Assembly: GCF_002973595.1 (NCBI RefSeq)
Contig: NZ_PVEO01000006.1
Location: 186,001 to 250,000 of the forward strand
DNA length: 64,000 nt
DNA from: Jejuia pallidilutea
Lineage (GTDB): Bacteria > Bacteroidota > Bacteroidia > Flavobacteriales > Flavobacteriaceae
Direction: 5' to 3'
The notes beneath the pieces are model-generated. The model was given only the letters and a program-made list of their open reading frames with translations. It had not been told where the DNA came from and searched no databases. A program made the position numbers and the translations under genes. This document shows, one piece after another, positions 8,478 to 16,473 of the stretch (position 1 is the first letter of the stretch; every line of letters starts with the position of its first letter).

Positions 8478-10580
8478 ATGTCTGTTAATTTACAAACTCC
8501 CATAGATTATTTAAAAGGCGTTGGCCCTAATCGTGCCGATTTGCTACGAAAGGAGCTTAACATTCATACCTATCAGGATTTGCTTAATCTATTCCCAAAT
8601 CGGTATATAGACAGAACCCGATTTTATAAAATTAACGAACTGCAAAACAATAGTGCCGAAGTACAAATTATTGGTAAAATAACAGGATTTAAAGAAGTAG
8701 CGCAAAAACGAGGAAAACGATTGGTGGCAATGTTTCAAGACGATACAGGCAGCATGGAACTGGTTTGGTTTCGTGGGCAAAAATGGATTCGTGAGCGTTT
8801 AAAATTAAATACACCTTATGTAATTTTTGGAAAAACTAATTGGTTTGGTGGTAAATTTAATATGCCACATCCTGATATAGAAACTATAGACGAGCATAAA
8901 AGAGGATTAAGCTCAGGCATTCAGCCACTTTATCCTTCTACAGAAAAATTAAGCAATAAAGGCATTAACAATCGAGTGTTAAGCAAAATTGTACAACAAT
9001 TATTTTTAGAATCTAAAGGTAGGTTTGTAGAAACCTTATCACCAAATATCCTTTCGGAATTAAAATTGATTTCTAAAAGTGACGCCTTATTAAACATACA
9101 CTTTCCCAAAAGCCAGGAATTATTGGCTAAGGCACAATACCGCTTAAAGTTTGAAGAACTGTTTTATATTCAATTACAATTAATTTTAAAAAACCTTATT
9201 CATAAATCGAAAATTAAAGGGTTTGAGTTTGAACAAGTAGGACGTTATTTTAACACGTTTTTCAACAACTATTTGCCTTTTGAGCTCACTGGAGCACAAA
9301 AACGGGTTTTAAAGGAAATTAGAGCCGATTTAGGAAGTAATGCCCAAATGAACCGATTGCTGCAAGGTGATGTTGGTTCAGGTAAAACTATTGTGGCGTT
9401 TATGTCTATGCTCATGGCACTTGATAACGGATTCCAAGCCTGCTTAATGGCGCCTACAGAAATTTTATCTATCCAGCATTTTAACGGATTACTAGAATGG
9501 TGTAACCATTTGAATATAAACATAAAACTACTTACGGGTTCAACTAAAACTTCAGAAAGAAAAATAATTCATGAGGCCTTAGAAAATGGAGAATTACAAA
9601 TTCTCGTAGGAACACATGCTTTACTTGAAGATAAGGTGAAATTTAAAAATTTAGGATTAGCCATTATTGACGAACAGCACCGATTTGGTGTAAAACAAAG
9701 AAGTAAACTTTGGAAAAAAAATACCTTACCACCCAACATTATGGTGATGACAGCTACACCAATTCCTAGAACGTTAGCAATGTCGGTTTACGGCGATTTG
9801 GATATTTCGGTGATTGATGAATTGCCACCAGGGCGAAAATCTATTAAAACCGTACATCGCTATGATTCTAATCGATTAAATGTATTTAGATTTATTAGAG
9901 ATGAAATAGCTAAAGGCAGGCAAATATATATTGTATATCCGTTGATTCAAGAAAGTGAAGCTTTAGACTATAAAGATTTAATGGATGGTTATGCCAGTAT
10001 AGAACGTGATTTTCCAAAGCCAGAATACCAAATCTCCATTGTTCATGGTAAAATGAAACCTGCCGATAAAGACTATGAAATGCAACGTTTTATAAAAGGT
10101 GAAACCCAAATTATGGTAGCTACTACAGTAATTGAAGTTGGTGTAAATGTACCTAACGCTTCGGTTATGATTATTGAAAGCGCAGAACGTTTTGGTTTGT
10201 CGCAGTTGCACCAATTACGAGGTCGTGTAGGCCGCGGTGCAGAACAAAGTTATTGCATATTGATGACCAGCCATAAATTAAGTAACGACAGTAAAACCCG
10301 TTTAGAAACCATGGTGCGTACTAATGATGGTTTTGAAGTAGCCGATGTAGATTTAAAATTACGCGGTCCAGGAGATATTATGGGCACACAACAAAGTGGT
10401 GTTCTCAATTTAAGAATAGCTGACATTGTTAAAGATAAAGCTATTTTACAACAGGCTCGATTTTACGCTAAAAAAGTTTTACATGCTGATCCTTCGCTTG
10501 GGAATGCTGAGAATGAAACGATTTTAAATACTTACAGAGCTATGAGCAAGTATAAAAATATTTGGAATTATATTAGTTAG
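8478..10580 (+). CDS. recG: ATP-dependent DNA helicase RecG
   Basis: 700 residues, the usual length for RecG. It begins with the conserved PIDYLKGVGPNRADLL segment. A wedge/OB-fold domain lies at about 60-140. The SF2 motor has Walker A GDVGSGKT at 297-304, DEQH at 398-401 and TATPIPRT near 425-432. The second helicase lobe has the LHQLRGRVGRG motif VI. RecG remodels stalled replication forks and Holliday junctions in the cytoplasm. The chosen ATG has an A+T-rich upstream region without a Shine-Dalgarno sequence, normal for this phylum. The gene stands alone, divergent from the PHP-ACT gene. Confidence 0.97.
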   Translation: MSVNLQTPIDYLKGVGPNRADLLRKELNIHTYQDLLNLFPNRYIDRTRFYKINELQNNSAEVQIIGKITGFKEVAQKRGKRLVAMFQDDTGSMELVWFRGQKWIRERLKLNTPYVIFGKTNWFGGKFNMPHPDIETIDEHKRGLSSGIQPLYPSTEKLSNKGINNRVLSKIVQQLFLESKGRFVETLSPNILSELKLISKSDALLNIHFPKSQELLAKAQYRLKFEELFYIQLQLILKNLIHKSKIKGFEFEQVGRYFNTFFNNYLPFELTGAQKRVLKEIRADLGSNAQMNRLLQGDVGSGKTIVAFMSMLMALDNGFQACLMAPTEILSIQHFNGLLEWCNHLNINIKLLTGSTKTSERKIIHEALENGELQILVGTHALLEDKVKFKNLGLAIIDEQHRFGVKQRSKLWKKNTLPPNIMVMTATPIPRTLAMSVYGDLDISVIDELPPGRKSIKTVHRYDSNRLNVFRFIRDEIAKGRQIYIVYPLIQESEALDYKDLMDGYASIERDFPKPEYQISIVHGKMKPADKDYEMQRFIKGETQIMVATTVIEVGVNVPNASVMIIESAERFGLSQLHQLRGRVGRGAEQSYCILMTSHKLSNDSKTRLETMVRTNDGFEVADVDLKLRGPGDIMGTQQSGVLNLRIADIVKDKAILQQARFYAKKVLHADPSLGNAENETILNTYRAMSKYKNIWNYIS

Positions 10581-10717
10581 AATAACCACTTTAAAGTTTT
10601 TAAGATTTATCTACTTGACTTTATCAGAAAAAAAATTGAACTTCGTTTAACGTTGGATGTATGTCATTGAAACGATGTATATCCGGAAAAGTTAAGTGCA
10701 ATTTGCGAAAAACTAGA

Positions 10718-12418
10718 TTACTTTCTAATAAACCTTGTGAAAAACTCTTTTTGAGAAGCTAATATTTTAATGAAATAATGACCAGATTTCAAATTTGAGA
10801 CGTCAATTTTAATATGCTCGTTATTTGATGACACTTTTTTCACTTCCTGTCCCAAAATATCAAATATAATAATCGATTCAACATGAATTTGTCTTTTCAT
10901 CTTAAGATTTAAAAAATCATTGGTTGGGTTAGGGTATTGAATAAAATAATCAGAAAATTCAAAACTAGGAACATCTAATAAACAACATTGGAATGTATGT
11001 TCTAAATTAAAAACATTATCGTTAGGTGTAATTTCAGTTAAATCAGAACTTATATTTCCGATAAAATTTAAAACGTCACCATTATTAATAGTTGGAACAT
11101 TAAAATCTAATATAAATTCAATTGACCTCGTTTCAAAAGGTTTAAGATCTATAAATTCCCAAATTAACTCATTAGTATTTTGCTCTGATACCATTGGATT
11201 AGCCGAACTAAAATCAATTACATTATCGTCAAAATCTAAATTTACGAATCCTGACTGCGTCATAGTTCCTTGGTTACTGTAATTAATTCTATAAGTAGCT
11301 GTATAGTCATAATCAGAATCAATCGTTTCAATAGAAATTTTTAAATCAGGATATGATCCAGCTGGAGTAATACAAAAATCTTGAATGTAAGGACTGCTCA
11401 TATCTTGAAATGCAACCGAAGTTGTTGTTGGAGAAATATTAAAATAAGTCGCATTTGGAACTGTAGGAGTTATGGAATAATTTCCAGCTTGGACATTGAA
11501 ATGATAATATCCATTGGAATTTGAATACAAATCTCCTGAATTAGTACCATCAAGAACTGTCAACATCAAGTCCTTATAATCTATGTCAACTGAAGAGCAA
11601 CCATCATTATTTTCATCATATTTCACGTTCCCTGACAACGTATAAAAAACTTCACCTTGATTGAAAGAACATAATGAGTTTGCATAACAGTTAGTATAAC
11701 CATATTGTGCAATTTGATCTTCAACCTCAATAAGTTGAGCTCCATCAACACATACATATTGCAAAGAACTGTTATCAGAAAAATCAATGAATTCAACAGA
11801 ATCATTTTTAATATTCAGTGTCGTTAGATTATTTGATGAACATTGGATTTGTAATAAATTTGATGAATCACTAGCATCTAAACTAGTTAATAGATTATTT
11901 TCACAATTTAGATGTACTAGTTCAAAGTTATCACTGAGTATCAAAGAAGATAATTGATTATTATCACTATTAATAACCGTAATATTTGTCAATCCAGAAA
12001 AGTCTAGTGAAACCAATTGATTATTGTAACACTGTATTGATTCTAGGTTCACTAAATCAGAAACATCAAGACTAATCAAAGAATTGTCATTAATTTTTAA
12101 AAACTTCAAATTAACTAGAGAAGACAAATCAACTGTCACCAAATTATTATTATGGACATATAAATAATCGACATTTGTAAAATACTCAATTCCTGTCAAG
12201 TCAGAAATACTGGCATAACCCAATTGCAATGAATAAGTCCAATTTAATGCTTCAGAAACTTCAATTTCATTATTATTGTTGGCATCAAGAAAGGCAATTC
12301 CACCGAAATTTTGTTCAAGTAGTTTAGATTTTAAATTAGTATCAGGAAAATTTATAACTTGTGAATAAGAATATGAACAGAAAAGAAAGCACAAAAGATT
12401 GAATAAAAATTTCTTCAT
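10718..12418 (-). CDS. Leucine-rich repeat surface protein with type A T9SS sorting domain
   Basis: 566 residues. A signal peptide (1-19) precedes about eight short leucine-rich repeats (residues about 55-235) of the LxxLxxxNNxLxxLD type. From about 260 comes a beta-sandwich of the carboxypeptidase-regulatory kind (LSGNVKYDENNDGC), then a domain-of-unknown-type region about 350-470 (YRINYSNQGT). The last 75 residues (YPNPTNDFLNLKM to FTRFIRK) form a type A T9SS C-terminal sorting domain. It is therefore expected to be exported through T9SS and attached to, or released from, the surface. LRR modules suggest protein or host-surface binding, but the ligand is unknown. It appears to be a single-gene unit with a gene-free stretch upstream. 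Confidence 0.9.
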   Translation of the reverse strand: MKKFLFNLLCFLFCSYSYSQVINFPDTNLKSKLLEQNFGGIAFLDANNNNEIEVSEALNWTYSLQLGYASISDLTGIEYFTNVDYLYVHNNNLVTVDLSSLVNLKFLKINDNSLISLDVSDLVNLESIQCYNNQLVSLDFSGLTNITVINSDNNQLSSLILSDNFELVHLNCENNLLTSLDASDSSNLLQIQCSSNNLTTLNIKNDSVEFIDFSDNSSLQYVCVDGAQLIEVEDQIAQYGYTNCYANSLCSFNQGEVFYTLSGNVKYDENNDGCSSVDIDYKDLMLTVLDGTNSGDLYSNSNGYYHFNVQAGNYSITPTVPNATYFNISPTTTSVAFQDMSSPYIQDFCITPAGSYPDLKISIETIDSDYDYTATYRINYSNQGTMTQSGFVNLDFDDNVIDFSSANPMVSEQNTNELIWEFIDLKPFETRSIEFILDFNVPTINNGDVLNFIGNISSDLTEITPNDNVFNLEHTFQCCLLDVPSFEFSDYFIQYPNPTNDFLNLKMKRQIHVESIIIFDILGQEVKKVSSNNEHIKIDVSNLKSGHYFIKILASQKEFFTRFIRK

Positions 12419-12465
12419 AATAGTAGTTTGGAAAGATTAATTAAAGATAAATAAAAAACTGCACA

Positions 12466-12588
12466 TAACAACGTGTATAGCTCATTGCAGCTGAATTCCT
12501 AATCGGAATTCATTGCAATTTGCTATCTTTCGGTTACGGCGGAAAATCATAGCTGATTTTCCGCAACAAACCATATACAAACATGTTA
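12466..12588. repeat. Small hairpin-rich element with terminal inverted repeats (MITE-like)
   Basis: The ends TAACAACGTGTATA (12466-12479) and TATACAAACATGTTA (12574-12588) are imperfect inverted repeats. Inside are two hairpins: GAATTCC-taatc-GGAATTC (12493-12511) and a perfect 11-bp stem GCGGAAAATCA-tagc-TGATTTTCCGC (12539-12564). At 123 bp without coding capacity this resembles a non-autonomous mobile element or a conserved structured RNA. No target-site duplication could be confirmed by eye. Confidence 0.5.
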
Positions 12589-12696
12589 AACGAACCTCTC
12601 CTAAAAGTATAAAACCTTTGTTTTTAACCATCAGTTAGTAAGTACACTCGCGTTAGGGATTGTAGCGGCATCCTTTTTTTTTATTTACAAATAGGC

Positions 12697-12776
12697 CGTT
12701 ATTACGAGAAGTGAGGCACGAGCGACGAAGTAATCTCTTTGGTTGGGAAGATTGCTTCACTGCGTTCGCAATGACG
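12697..12776. repeat. REP-like palindromic element
   Basis: CGAAGTAATCT pairs imperfectly with AGATTGCTTC, and the outer part ends in GCAATGACG. Positions 12749-12776 are repeated with two mismatches at 15622-15649, and a fragment (CCTCGCAATGAT) recurs at about 12917-12928. Such ATTGCGAGG/GCAATGACG palindromes are widespread in flavobacterial intergenic regions. Confidence 0.65.
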
Positions 12777-12989
12777 TTGGGTAAGAACAAAAAAAAAGAT
12801 ATAGCGGAAAGCCCGACCGGAGCCTAAGCGGAGGAAACGCCCAAAAAAAATAAAGTTAGAGTTACTATTATTAAAAAAGACACCCCTGAAGCTGAATAAG
12901 ATTGCCACGTCCTTCGTCCTCGCAATGATCCATAAAAAAAGCGACTACTCAATGAGCAATCGCTTTTCTATATCAAATTGTTCAAGAAA

Positions 12990-14825
12990 TTATTTTTTCC
13001 CGTCCATTTTATCTTTAAGCGCTTGTAAAGCATCGTTAGCATCACCTAAAGTTGGTTTTGCTTCAGCAGCAGCAGTTGCAGCCTTTTTAGCGGCAGCTTT
13101 TACGTTTGCAGCTTCTTCAGCTTTATGGATAGCAGCATGAGATGCTACTACACGTTTAAACTCTTTATTAAATTCAATGATTTTGAATTCTGCTTCTTCA
13201 CCTTTCTTCAACTTGCTTCCGTCTTCTTTTTCTAGGTGACGTGTTGGTACAAATGCAACGATATCTTCGTTAAACACAATTGTAGCACCTTTGTCTACTA
13301 TCTCAGAGATTTCAGCTTTATGAGTTGTATTTAAAGCAAATTCAGTTTCGTACTTATCCCAAGGGTTTACAGTAGTTTGTTTGTGTCCTAAACTTAATTT
13401 ACGACCTTCAACATCCAACTCAAGTACAATAACGTCTAGTTTATCGCCAACTGCACAAAACTCTGATGGATGCTTAATTTTCTTAGTCCAAGATAAATCA
13501 GAGATATAAATTAATCCGTCGATACCTTCTTCTAATTCAACAAATACACCAAAGTTTGTAAAGTTACGTACTACACCAGTATGCTTAGAGCCTAATGGGT
13601 ATTTGCTTGTAATATCTGTCCATGGATCTGGCGTTAATTGCTTAATACCAAGAGACATTTTACGATCTTCTCTATCTAAAGTTAAGATTACTGCTTCAAC
13701 TTCATCTCCTACAGAAACGAAATCTTGAGCAGAACGTAAGTGTGTAGACCAAGACATTTCAGAAACGTGGATTAAACCTTCAACACCATCAGCAACTTCT
13801 ATAAATGCACCGTAATCTGCGATTACAACTACTTTACCTTTTACTTTATCACCAACTTTCACCTCTTCTCCAAGAGCTTCCCATGGGTGCTTGCTTAATT
13901 GCTTAAGACCTAACTGGATTCTTGATTTGTCTTCATCGAAGTCAAGAATTACAACGTTAAGTTTCTGGTCTAATTCTACAATTTCATTAGGGTGGTTAAT
14001 TCTAGACCATGATAAATCTGTAATATGAACTAATCCGTCTACGCCACCAAGGTCGATAAATACACCGTAAGATGTGATGTTCTTAACAACACCTTCTAAT
14101 ACTTGACCTTTTTCTAACTGACCAATAATTTCTTTCTTTTGTTCCTCAATATCAGCCTCGATAAGTGCTTTATGAGATACTACTACGTTTTTGAATTCGT
14201 GGTTGATTTTCACAACTTTAAATTCCATAGTTTTGTTTACATACTGGTCGTAATCTCTAATTGGCTTCACATCAATTTGAGAACCTGGTAAGAATGCTTC
14301 GATGCCAAAAACATCTACAATCATACCACCTTTAGTTCTGCATTTTACAAAACCATTAACAATTTCTCCAGTTTCGTGTGCTTTATTAACGCGATCCCAA
14401 GCTTTAATTACACGGGCTTTACGGTGAGATAATACTAATTGTCCTGTTGCATCTTCACGCACATCAATTAATACTTCTACCTTATCGCCTACTTTTAAAT
14501 TAGGGTTGTAACGAAATTCGTTTAAAGAAATTACACCTTCTGATTTTGCGTTGATGTCGATAATAGCATCTCTATCAGTGATGTGAATTACAGTACCTTC
14601 AACAACTTCGTCGTCTAGAGTATCTACAAAATTTTCTGCTACTAATTTTTCAAATTCTTGAAGTTGTTTGTCGTCCACCTCATCAATACCTTCTTGGTAA
14701 TTGTGCCAGTTGAACTCTTTTAAGAATTTTTCAGGGTTTTTTTGAGCCTCAGATACCTCTGGTGCTTCAACAGATGTTGCTTCAACCGCTACTTGGTCTT
14801 CAGCTTGTTTTGCTTTTTCAGCCAT
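12990..14825 (-). CDS. rpsA: 30S ribosomal protein S1
   Basis: 611 residues, with six consecutive S1 RNA-binding (OB-fold) domains from about residue 70 to 570. The repeats show the typical G.V.....GVFV.L..G..GL.H.S.(L/M)SW pattern, for example GVFIDLGGVDGLVHITDLSW and GAFIEVADGVEGLIHVSEMSW. The acidic N-terminal extension and the alanine-rich, lysine-rich tail (ending LKDKMDGKK) are usual in Bacteroidota. S1 binds mRNA at the 30S subunit and is needed for initiation on leaders lacking Shine-Dalgarno sequences, which fits this genome. It is transcribed alone from the minus strand with a long (about 160 nt or more) AT-rich leader that may be autoregulatory. Confidence 0.97.
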   Translation of the reverse strand: MAEKAKQAEDQVAVEATSVEAPEVSEAQKNPEKFLKEFNWHNYQEGIDEVDDKQLQEFEKLVAENFVDTLDDEVVEGTVIHITDRDAIIDINAKSEGVISLNEFRYNPNLKVGDKVEVLIDVREDATGQLVLSHRKARVIKAWDRVNKAHETGEIVNGFVKCRTKGGMIVDVFGIEAFLPGSQIDVKPIRDYDQYVNKTMEFKVVKINHEFKNVVVSHKALIEADIEEQKKEIIGQLEKGQVLEGVVKNITSYGVFIDLGGVDGLVHITDLSWSRINHPNEIVELDQKLNVVILDFDEDKSRIQLGLKQLSKHPWEALGEEVKVGDKVKGKVVVIADYGAFIEVADGVEGLIHVSEMSWSTHLRSAQDFVSVGDEVEAVILTLDREDRKMSLGIKQLTPDPWTDITSKYPLGSKHTGVVRNFTNFGVFVELEEGIDGLIYISDLSWTKKIKHPSEFCAVGDKLDVIVLELDVEGRKLSLGHKQTTVNPWDKYETEFALNTTHKAEISEIVDKGATIVFNEDIVAFVPTRHLEKEDGSKLKKGEEAEFKIIEFNKEFKRVVASHAAIHKAEEAANVKAAAKKAATAAAEAKPTLGDANDALQALKDKMDGKK

Positions 14826-15173
14826 TTAATTAAATCTGCGAATCATTTAAGGGAATTCCATTTGTGTGGAAACGCCATTTCATCGCGTTTGTATTCTGTA
14901 TGTTTCGAAAAGCTAACCACATAACACACAGAAGTGTTATAAATATGTTTTCTTAATTCCTCTTTATCTTTTCGATGCTGCGCTAAAAAGGAGTGCAAAA
15001 ATATACATTTTCAAGTAATTAGCCTAATCTTGATTAAAAAAAATCAATACCGCTAAGGCGGTAATTTAACATGGAAAAATAGCGTATATATCTTGATGTT
15101 TAAATTTAGCAAGTTAAAACTAAATATTTATTATATTGTTAAGCTATAACATTAACTATTAAAACAACAAATC
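14826..15173. other. Gene-free divergent region: rpsA leader and promoter area
   Basis: A 348-bp region between rpsA (minus) and the BON-LysM gene (plus). A perfect 7-bp stem ATAACAC-acagaa-GTGTTAT lies at 14921-14940 within the rpsA leader. A minus-strand -7-like box TATTTTTG (complement of 14996-15003) is the best promoter candidate for rpsA, but no TTG is correctly placed upstream of it. A short palindrome TACCGC-taag-GCGGTA is at 15048-15063. I cannot point to a clear promoter for the plus-strand gene. Confidence 0.45.
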
Positions 15174-15551
15174 ATGGTGAAAGCAAAGTATCAAGCGGTT
15201 TTAGATTTAGGGGAATCTTTAAATATACAAAATGGTGACGTGAAAGAGGAAAACGGACAATTAAAAGTATGGGGAACAGCAAAAACGCCATACGAAAAAG
15301 ATTTAATTTGGGATAAAATAAAGGCTATTGGTGGTGAAAATCCCTCTGATATAATGGCAGATATTAAAGTTGCCGATAGTAGTGTTTACCACAGACATAC
15401 CGTTAAAAGCGGCGAAACACTTGGTAAAATTGCTATTCAGTATTATGGTAAAGCTTCGAAATACCAAGATATTTTTAAAGCTAATTCTGATATTTTAAAG
15501 AACCCTGATATTATTCATCCCGATCAGGAATTAATTATTCCAAATCCTTGA
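15174..15551 (+). CDS. BON-LysM protein, Kbp/YgaU-like
   Basis: 125 residues without signal peptide or membrane segment. The first 65 residues resemble a BON domain (QNGDVKEENGQLKVWGTAKTPYEKDLIWDKIKAI). Residues about 74-123 are a LysM domain (YHRHTVKSGETLGKIAIQYYG to PDQELIIP). This cytoplasmic BON-LysM architecture is that of Escherichia coli Kbp (YgaU), a potassium-binding protein. Whether the flavobacterial protein senses potassium is inference from architecture. The gene has its own upstream region and ends just before a good intrinsic terminator, so it is monocistronic. Confidence 0.85.
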   Translation: MVKAKYQAVLDLGESLNIQNGDVKEENGQLKVWGTAKTPYEKDLIWDKIKAIGGENPSDIMADIKVADSSVYHRHTVKSGETLGKIAIQYYGKASKYQDIFKANSDILKNPDIIHPDQELIIPNP

Positions 15552-15570
15552 TAAGTTAGGCGAAATATAA

Positions 15571-15606
15571 AACGAATCTTTATTGAGTTGAAGGTTCGTT
15601 TTTTTT
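15571..15606 (+). terminator. Intrinsic terminator after the BON-LysM gene
   Basis: AACGAATCTT (15571-15580) pairs with AAGGTTCGTT (15591-15600), nine Watson-Crick pairs and one G-U, followed by a run of T to 15606. It lies 20 bases after the stop codon. Confidence 0.8.
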
Positions 15607-15649
15607 GTCATTGCATTAAAAAGATTGCTTTACTGCGTACGCAATGACG
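15607..15649. repeat. REP-like element, short copy
   Basis: GTCATTGC (15607-15614) and GCAATGAC (15641-15648) form the ends. Positions 15622-15649 repeat 12749-12776 with two differences. It lies between a terminator and the 3' end of cmk, so it may also serve as the 3' structure of the cmk transcript. Confidence 0.6.
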
Positions 15650-15654
15650 CAATG

Positions 15655-16350
15655 TTATTCATAATTTTCAAGAGTAAGTTTTACTAAACTTAGAACTTTG
15701 TTGAATTGTTCATCTAATGTTAAATTAGAGTTGTCAATTTCAATAGCATCTTCAGCTTTTACAAGAGGTGAATCTTCTCGGTTCGTATCAATATAATCAC
15801 GCTCTGTTACGTTTTTTAAAACGGCCTCATAAGTAATGTTGTCGCCACGTTGTTTTAACTCATCATAACGGCGTTTGGCACGTTTTTCGGCTGATGCTGT
15901 CATAAAAATTTTAAGTTCGGCATTAGGAAAAACTACAGTCCCAATATCACGACCATCCATAACCACGCCTTTGTCCTCTCCTATTTTTTTTTGAATCACA
16001 ACTAATTTTTGTCGTACTTCAGGTACAGCTGCAATTGTACTAACAAAACCAGATACCTGCAACGTACGTATTTTATGTTCTACATTTTGGCCATTTAGAT
16101 AGACTTCTGCGTAACCTAGATTTTTATTGAACTGAAAACTTAATTCTATGTTATTTAATTGAGAAATCAATGCTTCTTTATAAAAATTGTTTTCTGTAAT
16201 CAATCTCTTTTCTATTGCATAAAGTGTAACAGCTCTGTACATAGCACCAGAATCTACGTAAATATAATCTAGGGTTTTAGCAATTTGTTTTGCTATGGTA
16301 CTTTTCCCTGTTGAAGAATACCCGTCTATGGCTATAGTAATTTTGTTCAT
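15655..16350 (-). CDS. cmk: Cytidylate kinase
   Basis: 231 residues, normal for CMP kinase. The P-loop GYSSTGKST is at residues 10-18 (the usual form is GPxxSGKxT), followed by DSGAMYRA for CMP binding near residues 33-40. The segment GRDIGTVVFPNAELKIFMTASAE is the family's conserved core. The lid region has KRRYDEL and the ending motif RDREDSPL appears as NREDSPLVKAEDAI. It phosphorylates CMP and dCMP with ATP in the cytoplasm. It lies downstream of porQ on the same strand, 123 bases away, an arrangement I recognise from other flavobacteria. Confidence 0.96.
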   Translation of the reverse strand: MNKITIAIDGYSSTGKSTIAKQIAKTLDYIYVDSGAMYRAVTLYAIEKRLITENNFYKEALISQLNNIELSFQFNKNLGYAEVYLNGQNVEHKIRTLQVSGFVSTIAAVPEVRQKLVVIQKKIGEDKGVVMDGRDIGTVVFPNAELKIFMTASAEKRAKRRYDELKQRGDNITYEAVLKNVTERDYIDTNREDSPLVKAEDAIEIDNSNLTLDEQFNKVLSLVKLTLENYE

Positions 16351-16473
16351 TTAAAATACCTTGAGTGCGCTAAAGTACTTAAAGTGTGCTAAAGTGAAAA
16401 ACACTAATGGGTATAATTACAATGAAATTCATAATAATGCTGTGTGCCTGAATACTGTGACTGCTAACTGATT

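Larger units (their letters stand above)
12419..12989. other. Gene-free 571-bp stretch with hairpin and REP-like elements
   Basis: No convincing gene lies between the LRR gene start and the rpsA stop codon. The stretch holds, in order, a hairpin element with imperfect terminal inverted repeats (12466-12588), a motif GTAGCGGCATCC followed by a T-run (12660-12682), a REP-like palindrome (12697-12776), an A-run followed by ATAGCGGAAAGCCCG and GC-rich text to about 12843, and a last REP-like fragment (12902-12927). A 68-codon minus-strand frame across it simply reads through the repeats. Confidence 0.75.

Noticed and set aside
12702-12908. 68-codon minus-strand frame in the gap before rpsA
   Set aside because: It reads through REP-like repeats and A-runs, has a strongly biased composition (many F, S and R) and no plausible start context.
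12925-13140. 71-codon plus-strand frame over the end of rpsA
   Set aside because: It lies antisense to the alanine-rich tail of S1, which explains its alanine/serine-rich translation.
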